Below the pieces are notes generated by a model. That model did not search any database, had not been told where the DNA came from, and saw nothing but the letters and a program-made list of their open reading frames with translations. This document shows, piece by piece, positions 13,057 to 18,389 of a stretch of DNA of 40,794 nt (position 1 is its first letter; each line of letters starts with the position of its first letter). Source of the DNA: RGIG6353 sp045531285 (GTDB lineage: Bacteria > Bacillota > Clostridia > Oscillospirales > SIG627); NCBI GenBank assembly GCA_045531285.1, contig JAZSDT010000067.1, positions 1 through 40,794 on the forward strand, read 5' to 3'. The position numbers and the translations under genes are program-made.

Positions 13057-13238
13057 GTAAACAGTTTTTCGACGGAACTGTTTAACACACGGGCGATGCG
13101 GATTGCCGTCTGCACGCCCGGTTCTCTTTTACCGTACTCGTAATTTTGGTACGCTCTCTCGGTTATGCCCGAGTCTTTTGCGACTTGTGATTGTGTCTTC
13201 TTAATTGTTTCACGAGCCGACTTTAATTTCACGTTCAA
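13050..13238 (-). CDS. XRE-family HTH regulator of divergent pair 2
   Basis: The 62-residue product has KLKSARETIKKTQSQVAKDS, GITERAYQNYEYGKREPG and ends RVLNSSVEKLFTQ. A TTG at 13238 or a GTG at 13232 could be the start; the GTG has the better spaced AGGAG site. A near-perfect promoter reads it on the minus strand from 13316. It is paired head to head with the plus-strand gene at 13350, and its relatives are the 12346 gene and the array genes. Confidence 0.75.
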   Translation of the reverse strand: MNVKLKSARETIKKTQSQVAKDSGITERAYQNYEYGKREPGVQTAIRIARVLNSSVEKLFTQ

Positions 13239-13265
13239 TGTCTCCTCTCTTTCTGTACTTCACCA

Positions 13266-13316
13266 CGTTTTGTTCGTGTATGCCCTTATTATACACGCCG
13301 TTTTGTTCGTTGTCAA
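13266..13316 (-). promoter_or_regulatory. promoter and direct-repeat operator of pair 2
   Basis: On the minus strand: TTGACA (13316-13311), 17 bp, TATAAT (13293-13288). An identical 12-mer CGTTTTGTTCGT occurs at 13266-13277 and 13299-13310, the second within the spacer, so bound regulator would block this promoter. Confidence 0.85.
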
Positions 13317-13349
13317 GTACTTTTTTTAAAATTTTTTTGGTGGTGTATT
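13312..13349 (+). repeat. shared A/T-rich leader before array gene C
   Basis: GTCAAGTAC followed by T and A runs and a G-rich ribosome site. Related leaders precede array genes A (12573-12605), D (13571-13607) and E (13831-13869), making a conserved front for each array gene. Confidence 0.7.
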
Positions 13350-13568
13350 ATGCAAATTTTTTCCCAAAGATTAAAAGAATGCCGCAAGGTTTGTAAGATG
13401 ACGCAGAAACAAGTCGCCGAATATATAGGTGTGTCCGAGCGAGCTTATCAGCATTATGAGCTGGATTCGCGAGAGCCATCTCTCGAAAACTTAGTTTTGC
13501 TCTCAAAATGCTTCAAAGTAACTTCTGACTATCTTTTAGGCATATCGGACATCCACTCAAAAGATTAG
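13350..13568 (+). CDS. XRE-family HTH regulator, array gene C
   Basis: The 72-residue product has QRLKECRKVCKMTQKQVAEY, IGVSERAYQHYELDSREP and tail LLSKCFKVTSDYLLGISDIH. Its tail differs from genes A, B and D, so it is a separate subtype. It is head to head with the 13050 gene and has a GGTGG site. It could be the opposing repressor to that gene. Confidence 0.78.
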   Translation: MQIFSQRLKECRKVCKMTQKQVAEYIGVSERAYQHYELDSREPSLENLVLLSKCFKVTSDYLLGISDIHSKD

Positions 13569-13570
13569 GT

Positions 13571-13607
13571 GTCAAGTACTTTTACAAAATTTTTTTGAGG
13601 TATTTTT
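13571..13607 (+). repeat. shared A/T-rich leader before array gene D
   Basis: Starts GTCAAGTACTTTTACAAAAT, the same layout as the gene C leader, and ends in GAGG before the ATG. Confidence 0.65.
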
Positions 13608-13823
13608 ATGCAACTACACGAAGCCCTAAAACGTTGCCGTAAATTACGTGGCACTACCCAAAAGCAAACCGCCATTGCCGCGAATGTTACCGAGTCTATG
13701 TACCAATTTTATGAGTACGGCAGAAACGAACCATCAGCAAGTGTTTTAATCGCCCTTGCGGATTTTTTTGACGTCTCTTTAGATTACCTTTGCGGCAGGT
13801 CTGACGATCCAACTCGTTATTGA
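13608..13823 (+). CDS. XRE-family HTH regulator, array gene D
   Basis: The 71-residue product has QLHEALKRCRKLRGTTQKQT, NVTESMYQFYEYGRNEP and the DPTRY tail. Its 13746-13819 is an exact 74-base copy of 12979-13052. It follows gene C by 39 bases and shares its leader. Function is inferred as a DNA-binding regulator. Confidence 0.8.
   Translation: MQLHEALKRCRKLRGTTQKQTAIAANVTESMYQFYEYGRNEPSASVLIALADFFDVSLDYLCGRSDDPTRY
13746..13819 (+). repeat. 74-bp exact direct repeat, copy 2 (tail of array gene D)
   Basis: Exact match to 12979-13052. After one mismatch the next seven bases (TGAGTAA) also match. Recombination between the copies would delete or duplicate the intervening genes. Confidence 0.9.
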
Positions 13824-13830
13824 GTAAGGC

Positions 13831-13869
13831 GTCAATAGTTTTTTTAAAAATTTTTTTGGGGTGTTTTTT
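13831..13869 (+). repeat. shared A/T-rich leader before array gene E
   Basis: GTCAATAG followed by runs of T and A and GGGGTG before the ATG, a diverged copy of the leaders of genes C and D. Confidence 0.6.
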
Positions 13870-14088
13870 ATGGACTTCTGCGCACGACTTAAATCATTAA
13901 GAACAGAAAAAAATCTGACTCAAAAGGAACTTGCCGACTCCGTTGGTATGACCGATAGGGCCATCCAAAGATACGAGTACGGTGAGCGTGAACCAGCTTA
14001 TCAATGTCTTTTAGCCCTCGCAGACTTCTTCGATGTGTCTATAGACTATCTCGTAGGTCGCACCGACAACCCCAATATTAATAAGTAA
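13870..14088 (+). CDS. XRE-family HTH regulator, array gene E
   Basis: The 72-residue product has DFCARLKSLRTEKNLTQKEL, DSVGMTDRAIQRYEYGEREP and tail LALADFFDVSIDYLVGRTDN. It shares the leader and the tail pattern but its tail has diverged. A strong terminator follows, which ends the plus-strand array. Confidence 0.8.
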   Translation: MDFCARLKSLRTEKNLTQKELADSVGMTDRAIQRYEYGEREPAYQCLLALADFFDVSIDYLVGRTDNPNINK

Positions 14089-14117
14089 CTCGTCTATGCG
14101 GACGGGTTATTTTTTTT
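14087..14117 (+). terminator. terminator of the plus-strand HTH array
   Basis: AACTCGTC (14087-14094) pairs with GACGGGTT (14101-14108), then eight Ts. It also overlaps the 3' end of the minus-strand gene at 14094. Confidence 0.85.
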
Positions 14118-14390
14118 GAGTTTGCGGAGCTTTGTAAGCCTACGCTCCAGCTCATCGATGTCAAGACCCCAGGCTTTGTATGCGCTCTCAGTATCCACCG
14201 TGGAACTGTTGTAGCTCATACGCTCGTCCTCTTCCTGCTGCGCTTTCGCTTTGAGCTTGAGCTTATATACAGTAGAAGAGGATATGTTTCCGAATAGATC
14301 CTTGATGTCTTTGTTGCTTAAGCTTACCTTGGCGTAGTATGTAAGCACCGCCGTCTCTACGTTGTTAATCTGTGGCACTCGTACGTTCAT
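14094..14390 (-). CDS. putative DNA-binding small protein
   Basis: The 98-residue product has NNVETAVLTYYAKVSLSNKD, a small helix-turn-helix-like stretch (IKDLFGNISSSTVYKLK), and a basic C-terminus (RRLTKLRKLKKNN). It starts three bases after the repeat gene, so it is the last gene of the minus-strand unit headed by the 15283 regulator. It may regulate DNA or RNA; function unproven. Confidence 0.6.
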   Translation of the reverse strand: MNVRVPQINNVETAVLTYYAKVSLSNKDIKDLFGNISSSTVYKLKLKAKAQQEEDERMSYNSSTVDTESAYKAWGLDIDELERRLTKLRKLKKNNPSA

Positions 14391-14393
14391 CTG

Positions 14394-15119
14394 TTAACCT
14401 CCTATTTTATGGCCGCTTTCCACAAGAAGCAGCTTGAAGTCTCCCGATTGATATATGGTCTTGGTATAGTTATCTTTAAACGTTGCGTTTTCTGATATAA
14501 TAAGAGAACTTGAATTTGTCCATTTGGTAAAGGGGCTGCTTATAACCGTTGCTGAACCGCAGATGTTCTCAACCGTTGCTGAACCGCAGATGTTCTCAAC
14601 CGTTGCTGAATCGTAGATGTACTTAACCGTTGCTGAACCGCAGATGTACTTAACCGTTGCTGAACCGCAGATGTACTTAACCGTTGCTGAATCGTAGATG
14701 TACTTAACCGTTGCTGAACCGCAGATGTACTTAACCGTTGCTGAACCGCAGATGTACTTAACCGTTGCTGAACCGCAGATGTACTTAACCGTTGCTGAAC
14801 CGCAGATGCTTACATTCTTGCAATCCTTTATATAATGGTTTGCTCCGGAATTGATTTTGAGATTGTCTACGCCGACGTGGATATGATCCTCAGCCCACTT
14901 TTTTACGGCATCAAACATCATCGGCTTGTATTTTGCCTCGTCGTACCATTCCGGTATTATATCTTGATCGATATTTAGCTCCCACGTATCAATGTCAGAG
15001 AATACATCGCCATTTTTCGGTGAAAGCTCTGCGCGGATGAATTTTTTCGATGCGCCTAAATAATCATCTGTTATGCCAAGCTCCTTTAACATGTCAGTGT
15101 GGCTGTCGTAGTCCGGCAT
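14394..15119 (-). CDS. tandem-repeat protein with beta-solenoid-like repeats
   Basis: The 241-residue product (ATG 15119 with AAAGGAAAGG before it; an alternative ATG at 15164 also has AGGAGG) has an N-terminal domain (residues 1-100, with DIDTWELNIDQDIIPEW and KPMMFDAVKKWAEDH), then ten copies of a nine-residue repeat, mostly ICGSATVKY, with IYDSATV variants, and a C-terminal part of about 45 residues. Regular small and hydrophobic positions suggest a stacked beta solenoid. The N-terminal domain belongs, from memory, to a widespread gut-bacterial mobile-element family with SATV-type repeats. Role unknown; the repeat number probably varies. Confidence 0.7.
   Translation of the reverse strand: MPDYDSHTDMLKELGITDDYLGASKKFIRAELSPKNGDVFSDIDTWELNIDQDIIPEWYDEAKYKPMMFDAVKKWAEDHIHVGVDNLKINSGANHYIKDCKNVSICGSATVKYICGSATVKYICGSATVKYICGSATVKYIYDSATVKYICGSATVKYICGSATVKYIYDSATVENICGSATVENICGSATVISSPFTKWTNSSSLIISENATFKDNYTKTIYQSGDFKLLLVESGHKIGG
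14543..14808 (-). repeat. 27-bp minisatellite, about ten units
   Basis: Each unit is in frame and encodes nine residues. Eight units encode ICG and two encode IYD. Long stretches are exact copies, so slippage could change the number without breaking the frame. Confidence 0.92.
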
Positions 15120-15170
15120 AAAGATCCTTTCCTTTAAGATTATCGCGCTTTTTAACTTGCACATTTTTGG

Positions 15171-15264
15171 TTAACCTCCTATTATTTTTATTGCTATATA
15201 CATCAGTACTGCGATCAGTGCAGTTACAAATGCCGTTTGTGATATGATTGTTGGTTTTTTTCAT
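15171..15264 (-). pseudogene. small membrane protein, frame broken in an A7 run
   Basis: From ATG 15264 the frame runs into a run of seven As (T7 on the plus strand at 15255-15261). With six As the product would be a 30-residue membrane peptide, starting MKKPTIISQTAFVTALIA and ending in KIIGG with a stop at 15171. As read, the frame diverges. Either a real slip, a sequencing error or programmed slippage explains this. Confidence 0.4.
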
Positions 15265-15282
15265 ATTATTTAACTTTACAAG

Positions 15283-15492
15283 TTAATTGTCGGATAAAAA
15301 AATTTCGCTTCTTCTTTTTAATGCTTTAATTTTCAAGACTCGGCATATTTTGTCTGCTTCGTTTAAATCAAAGGTGCCGTTTTTTGCCTTTCGAATATAT
15401 GTCGATTGCGCCATATTGATTTCTTTGCAAAATCTCTGCTTTGTAAAACCGCTACGTGCAATCTCTCCATCAAGTTCAAGCTTATTAAACAT
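15283..15492 (-). CDS. HTH regulator, Cro-like (DUF739-type)
   Basis: The 69-residue product has MFNKLELDGEIARSGFTKQR and FCKEINMAQSTYIRKAKNG, the pattern of small DUF739/Cro-like regulators. It has an AAAGGAG site and is driven by a near-perfect minus-strand promoter. It heads a minus-strand unit with the membrane peptide, the repeat gene and the 14094 gene. It faces a CI-like gene across an operator-rich region, so I infer a lysis-lysogeny switch. Confidence 0.78.
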   Translation of the reverse strand: MFNKLELDGEIARSGFTKQRFCKEINMAQSTYIRKAKNGTFDLNEADKICRVLKIKALKRRSEIFLSDN

Positions 15493-15510
15493 TTGTTTCT
15501 CCTTTCGTTT

Positions 15511-15611
15511 TAACTCTGCAGGTTAATTATATCGCATAAAAAGTCACTTGTCAAGTCATTTTTGAAAAAAATATTTTTTTTCTTGACTTTTAAAGTGAAC
15601 CCATTTATAAT
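15511..15611. promoter_or_regulatory. divergent promoters and operators of pair 3
   Basis: Minus promoter: TTGACA (15554-15549), 17 bp, TATAAT (15531-15526). Plus promoter: TTGACT (15583-15588), 17 bp, TATAAT (15606-15611). Palindromes ACTTGTCAAGT (15546-15556) and ACTTTTAAAGT (15586-15596) overlap the two -35 boxes. TAACTCTGCAGGTTAATT (15511-15528) overlaps the minus -10 and nearly matches TAACTTTACAAGTTAATT at 15271-15288. Confidence 0.85.
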
Positions 15612-15630
15612 GAGCTCAAGGGTGATTAAA

Positions 15631-15978
15631 TTGTTTATCGGAAACAAAATCAAACTATTAAGAGAAAGCAAGGAATTAACTTTAAAAGACGTTGCAAAGG
15701 CTTTAGGCGTAGCGACCCAAACAGTCCATAAGTATGAGAGCGGTGTTGTATCTAATATTCCTTTAGATAAATTGGAAAAGCTCTCCGCTGTATTAGGATG
15801 TGATATCTCGTATTTAGTCGGCGAAATCGAAAGCAATCCCGTAACCAAAGAAGAAGCTATGCTTTTAGAACTTTTTCGCAAAGTCCCTGAGAGCGATCGC
15901 TCTGCTGTCGTTGAAACCATTCGCGTAACATTGGAAGTATTAAAGAAACATAAAGATAGCTCCTTTGGCAAGGAATAA
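15631..15978 (+). CDS. CI-like repressor, XRE type
   Basis: I choose TTG 15631 (115 residues): it follows AAGGGTGA and lies 20 bases after the -10 box, while the upstream in-frame ATG at 15610 is inside the -10 box itself. HTH: RESKELTLKDVAKALGVATQ and VHKYESG. The C-terminal half (EEAMLLELFRKVPESDRSAV) is a short helical dimerisation region without an autoproteolysis domain. It is the likely prophage repressor opposite the 15283 gene. Confidence 0.75.
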   Translation: MFIGNKIKLLRESKELTLKDVAKALGVATQTVHKYESGVVSNIPLDKLEKLSAVLGCDISYLVGEIESNPVTKEEAMLLELFRKVPESDRSAVVETIRVTLEVLKKHKDSSFGKE

Positions 15979-15997
15979 TGTTATCGGGAGTGATTTT

Positions 15998-16324
15998 ATG
16001 CATGGGATGTCTTCCATAGGCGAAAAAATATATTATCTTCGCACAAAGCTTAATCTTACACAGTATGAATTAGCTTTGAAAGTAGGGTATACATCTCGTT
16101 CCACAATTAATAAGATTGAACTTGGGAAAGTAAATGTACCTACTGCGAAAATAGAAGCCCTTGCAAAAGCATTAGAAACAACCCCGGCTTATCTAACGGG
16201 TTGGGATAACGCCGAGCAAGTTACTGAAGGCGAAGCCGCTCTCTTAGAGCTCTTCCGACGTATCCCGGAAGATAGACAGGAGCTGGTTCTTCAAATGATC
16301 CGTGCTGCTTTAGGTAGTCAGTAA
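15998..16324 (+). CDS. second CI-like XRE regulator
   Basis: The 108-residue product has SSIGEKIYYLRTKLNLTQYE, GYTSRSTINKIELGKVNVP, PAYLTGW and the same type of C-terminal helix as its upstream neighbour (EAALLELFRRIPEDRQELVL). The 20-base gap and shared tail show it is a tandem paralogue. It starts at ATG 15998 with GGGAG. It probably helps hold lysogeny or controls a second set of operators. Confidence 0.78.
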   Translation: MHGMSSIGEKIYYLRTKLNLTQYELALKVGYTSRSTINKIELGKVNVPTAKIEALAKALETTPAYLTGWDNAEQVTEGEAALLELFRRIPEDRQELVLQMIRAALGSQ

Positions 16325-16409
16325 TAATATTAACAGCTATACGAAGAGCTTCCTCTTCATTACCGTATGCACGTATGAGATCGAGTAATTCTTGTTCCTT
16401 GTTTGTCAT
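16221..16409 (-). CDS. small helical protein overlapping the repressor gene
   Basis: ATG 16409 has AAAGGAGG eight bases before it, and the frame (62 residues) starts MTNKEQELLDLIRAYGNEEE. It overlaps the 3' end of the regulator at 15998-16324 by 104 bases in the opposite direction. Such an N-terminus is seen in small mobile-element proteins from memory. The strong ribosome site argues for translation. Confidence 0.55.
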   Translation of the reverse strand: MTNKEQELLDLIRAYGNEEEALRIAVNIITDYLKQHGSFEEPAPVYLPGYVGRALRERLRLQ

Positions 16410-16571
16410 ATCAGTAACCTCCTTTGGTTTCTGATGCAATTATACCGAAACAAAATTGAGTGTACAATACGAAATATTGAGTTTTAAGGCTCCGATATTA
16501 GCCCCTCAATATTGACGAACTAACCACCAATGATGATTAATCCGCCGAAATTGAGTGAAAGGGAATAATAT

Positions 16572-16805
16572 ATGCCTTTGTCTAATATCCCCGAGTCTAC
16601 CGTTACAAGGATCTTCAACGGGAAAACTCCAACGCCAGCATTTGATACATTCGCCAGAATAGCTATTGCTCTTGGAGCTTCGCTTGATGAGATCTCGGGT
16701 TTCAAGCAACCCGATGTGCCTCCCGTTGACGCTCGTATCGAAAACACTCTCAATTCCTATTTAGAGCTGTTAAGAGAAAAAGATGCCCGTATAGAGGAAG
16801 AATAA
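16572..16805 (+). CDS. truncated XRE-like HTH protein
   Basis: The 77-residue frame starts MPLSNIPESTVTRIFNGKT, which begins inside the usual HTH (helices 1-2 missing), then AFDTFARIAIALGASLDEIS. Upstream in the same frame is a short start with the sequence KLSERE followed by a stop, consistent with the lost N-terminus. A fair AAAGGGA site precedes the ATG. It may be a decayed regulator or an N-truncated partner protein. Confidence 0.6.
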   Translation: MPLSNIPESTVTRIFNGKTPTPAFDTFARIAIALGASLDEISGFKQPDVPPVDARIENTLNSYLELLREKDARIEEE

Positions 16806-16834
16806 AAAGAGCTTGGTTTATTACCAAGCTCTTT
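16806..16834 (+). terminator. terminator after the truncated HTH gene
   Basis: AAAGAGCTTGG (16806-16816) pairs perfectly with CCAAGCTCTTT (16824-16834). It separates the regulator region from the integrase. Confidence 0.85.
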
Positions 16835-16945
16835 GATTATCGCTATTAATTTAAATCAAAATAAACTTTTAGATATTCGTCTATTTTGCCTCTTAGTATA
16901 TACAAACCAGATTATTTTGTCAATGTTTTTATGTAAAAAAATATG

Positions 16946-16973
16946 TATATTTCTGCATATATATTTCTGCATA
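16946..16973 (+). repeat. tandem 14-bp direct repeat just before the integrase
   Basis: TATATTTCTGCATA occurs twice with no gap (16946-16959 and 16960-16973), immediately upstream of the AAAGGAG site. It may be an operator or excisionase-type binding site that controls integrase. Confidence 0.75.
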
Positions 16974-16987
16974 CAAAGGAGTAAATT

Positions 16988-18115
16988 ATGCCAATATATA
17001 AAACCGATGATAAAAAAGACGGTCTTATAAAGTACCGTGTATTAGTAAGCTATAAAGATGTGCAAGGCAATTACAAGAAAAAGGAACGCCACGTATACGG
17101 AAAAGAAGAAGCAAAAAGAGAAGAGTCTCGTCTTATGGCTGAAATGCTTGGTGGCTCTGCGATTAAAAACGTACGGGACCTATACGACGAGTATATGTAT
17201 TCCATACAGAAAGAAATAAGGCAAAGCACCTACGATAAGAAAAGACGTATACTTGAAGGCAATGTTCTGCCAACTATGGCTAAAGTAAAAATAAAAGATC
17301 TTGATGCAAGAACTCTGCAGCGTTGGAAGAACGTTATATCTAACGCCGACACGGCATTTCGCACCAAGAATAACTATTATAAAGAGTTCGTAGCTATGCT
17401 TAACTACGCGGTCAAGCTTAACTATTTGCAGAAAAATCCTCTTTCAGCATTGGGCGGGTTCCGAGATCCCGAAGAAGTACCTACCGAAGGAAAATTGCAG
17501 TACTACACCGCCGATCAGTTTAAAGCATATATATCTGTAGCAAAGCAAGAAGCGGAGTCTCACAACAACTATATAGGCTATGCGGTATATGTGTTCTTTT
17601 GCATAGCATATTATACCGGGATGAGAAAAGGGGAAATAAACGCCCTCAAATGGTCTGATATTGAAAAAGACACTATACACGTCCGCAGAAGCATTACGCA
17701 GAAGATTAAAGGCAAGGAAGAGGTAGAAACACCGCCAAAGAATAAATCCTCATACAGAGACGTGCAAATGCCGCAACCGCTTATAGCAATCCTATCAGAG
17801 CACAAAGCTCGTCAGAGAGCGTTTTTTGGCTCTGCAAGAGGCAGAGTGTGCGGCGGCAGCCAAACAATAAGAGACTCGACGTTAGAAAACTACAACAAAA
17901 AGTTTAGTGAGTTGGCAGGGCTTCCCCATATAAGAATACACGATTTTCGGCATTCTCACGCCTCACTCCTTGCGAATGAAGGTATTAACATAAGTGAGAT
18001 AGCGCGAAGGCTCGGTCACTCTGATATTAAGATGACTCTCAACACGTATTCGCACCTCTATCCGAGGGAGGAAGAGAGAGCTTTAAGCGTGTTAAACAAG
18101 ATTTTTTTAGAATAA
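16988..18115 (+). CDS. int: tyrosine recombinase / phage integrase
   Basis: The 375-residue product has an N-terminal arm-binding domain (residues 1-60), a core-binding domain (60-170) and the catalytic domain. Catalytic residues are Arg213 (YYTGMRKGEINAL), His318 and Arg321 (HDFRHSHA), His344 (LGHSDIKMT) and Tyr354 (NTYSHLYP). It cuts and joins attP and attB for lysogeny. It has an AAAGGAG site, and a candidate attP lies right after its stop, as is usual for tRNA-targeting integrases. Confidence 0.95.
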   Translation: MPIYKTDDKKDGLIKYRVLVSYKDVQGNYKKKERHVYGKEEAKREESRLMAEMLGGSAIKNVRDLYDEYMYSIQKEIRQSTYDKKRRILEGNVLPTMAKVKIKDLDARTLQRWKNVISNADTAFRTKNNYYKEFVAMLNYAVKLNYLQKNPLSALGGFRDPEEVPTEGKLQYYTADQFKAYISVAKQEAESHNNYIGYAVYVFFCIAYYTGMRKGEINALKWSDIEKDTIHVRRSITQKIKGKEEVETPPKNKSSYRDVQMPQPLIAILSEHKARQRAFFGSARGRVCGGSQTIRDSTLENYNKKFSELAGLPHIRIHDFRHSHASLLANEGINISEIARRLGHSDIKMTLNTYSHLYPREEERALSVLNKIFLE

Positions 18116-18133
18116 TTCGTGGTTTTTTCGTGG
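18116..18133 (+). repeat. integrase arm-type repeats, left pair
   Basis: TTCGTGG at 18116-18122 and 18127-18133, each followed by a T run. The same pair at the same 11-base spacing recurs at 18331-18348, flanking the core. Confidence 0.75.
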
Positions 18134-18152
18134 TTTTTTATTCGCGAACATC

Positions 18153-18182
18153 AAAAAAGTGCCGTAGTTACGGCACTTTTTT
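18153..18182. terminator. perfect bidirectional terminator after integrase
   Basis: AAAAAAGTGCCGTA pairs with TACGGCACTTTTTT around a two-base centre. It ends the integrase transcript. Confidence 0.9.
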
Positions 18183-18189
18183 GACTTTA

Positions 18190-18210
18190 TGGTGGAGACG
18201 GTTGGAGTCT
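18190..18210 (-). other. attP: candidate attP core, tRNA/tmRNA 3'-end sequence
   Basis: Read on the minus strand, GACTCCAACCGTCTCCACCA has T-stem, acceptor-stem and CCA end. The rest of the tRNA is absent, so this is an integration copy and not a gene. The bacterial attB would be the 3' end of a tRNA or the tmRNA gene with this end. Confidence 0.72.
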
Positions 18211-18252
18211 TTAAGTCTGTTTTTCTTGATTTTTTAAAATGCATTTTACGCC

Positions 18253-18279
18253 ATAAACCCTTTATTTATAGGGGTTTAT
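18253..18279. other. inverted repeat in the attP region
   Basis: ATAAACCC (18253-18260) pairs with GGGTTTAT (18272-18279). It lies between the core and the right arm repeats in an AT-rich stretch; role unknown. Confidence 0.5.
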
Positions 18280-18330
18280 ACGTTTTTATTGCAGTTTATT
18301 TTATTTTAATTTTTTTCATATTATAACTTA

Positions 18331-18348
18331 TTCGTGGTTTTTTCGTGG
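18331..18348 (+). repeat. integrase arm-type repeats, right pair
   Basis: TTCGTGG at 18331-18337 and 18342-18348, matching the left pair at 18116-18133 in sequence and spacing. Confidence 0.75.
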
Positions 18349-18360
18349 TTTTTCGCAATA

Positions 18361-18388
18361 AAAAGAGGGTCTTAATTGACCCTCTTTC
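18361..18388 (-). terminator. terminator of the late operon
   Basis: AAGAGGGTC pairs with GACCCTCTT. On the minus strand it is followed by a T run and ends the large virion-protein gene. Confidence 0.88.
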
Positions 18389-18389
18389 T

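Noticed and set aside
14543..14808. CRISPR array
   Set aside because: The repeats are 27 bp and directly adjoining with no unique spacers, and they are in frame within a coding gene.
18190..18210. tRNA gene
   Set aside because: Only the 3' 20 bases match a tRNA or tmRNA; the D and anticodon arms are missing, so it is a candidate attP core.
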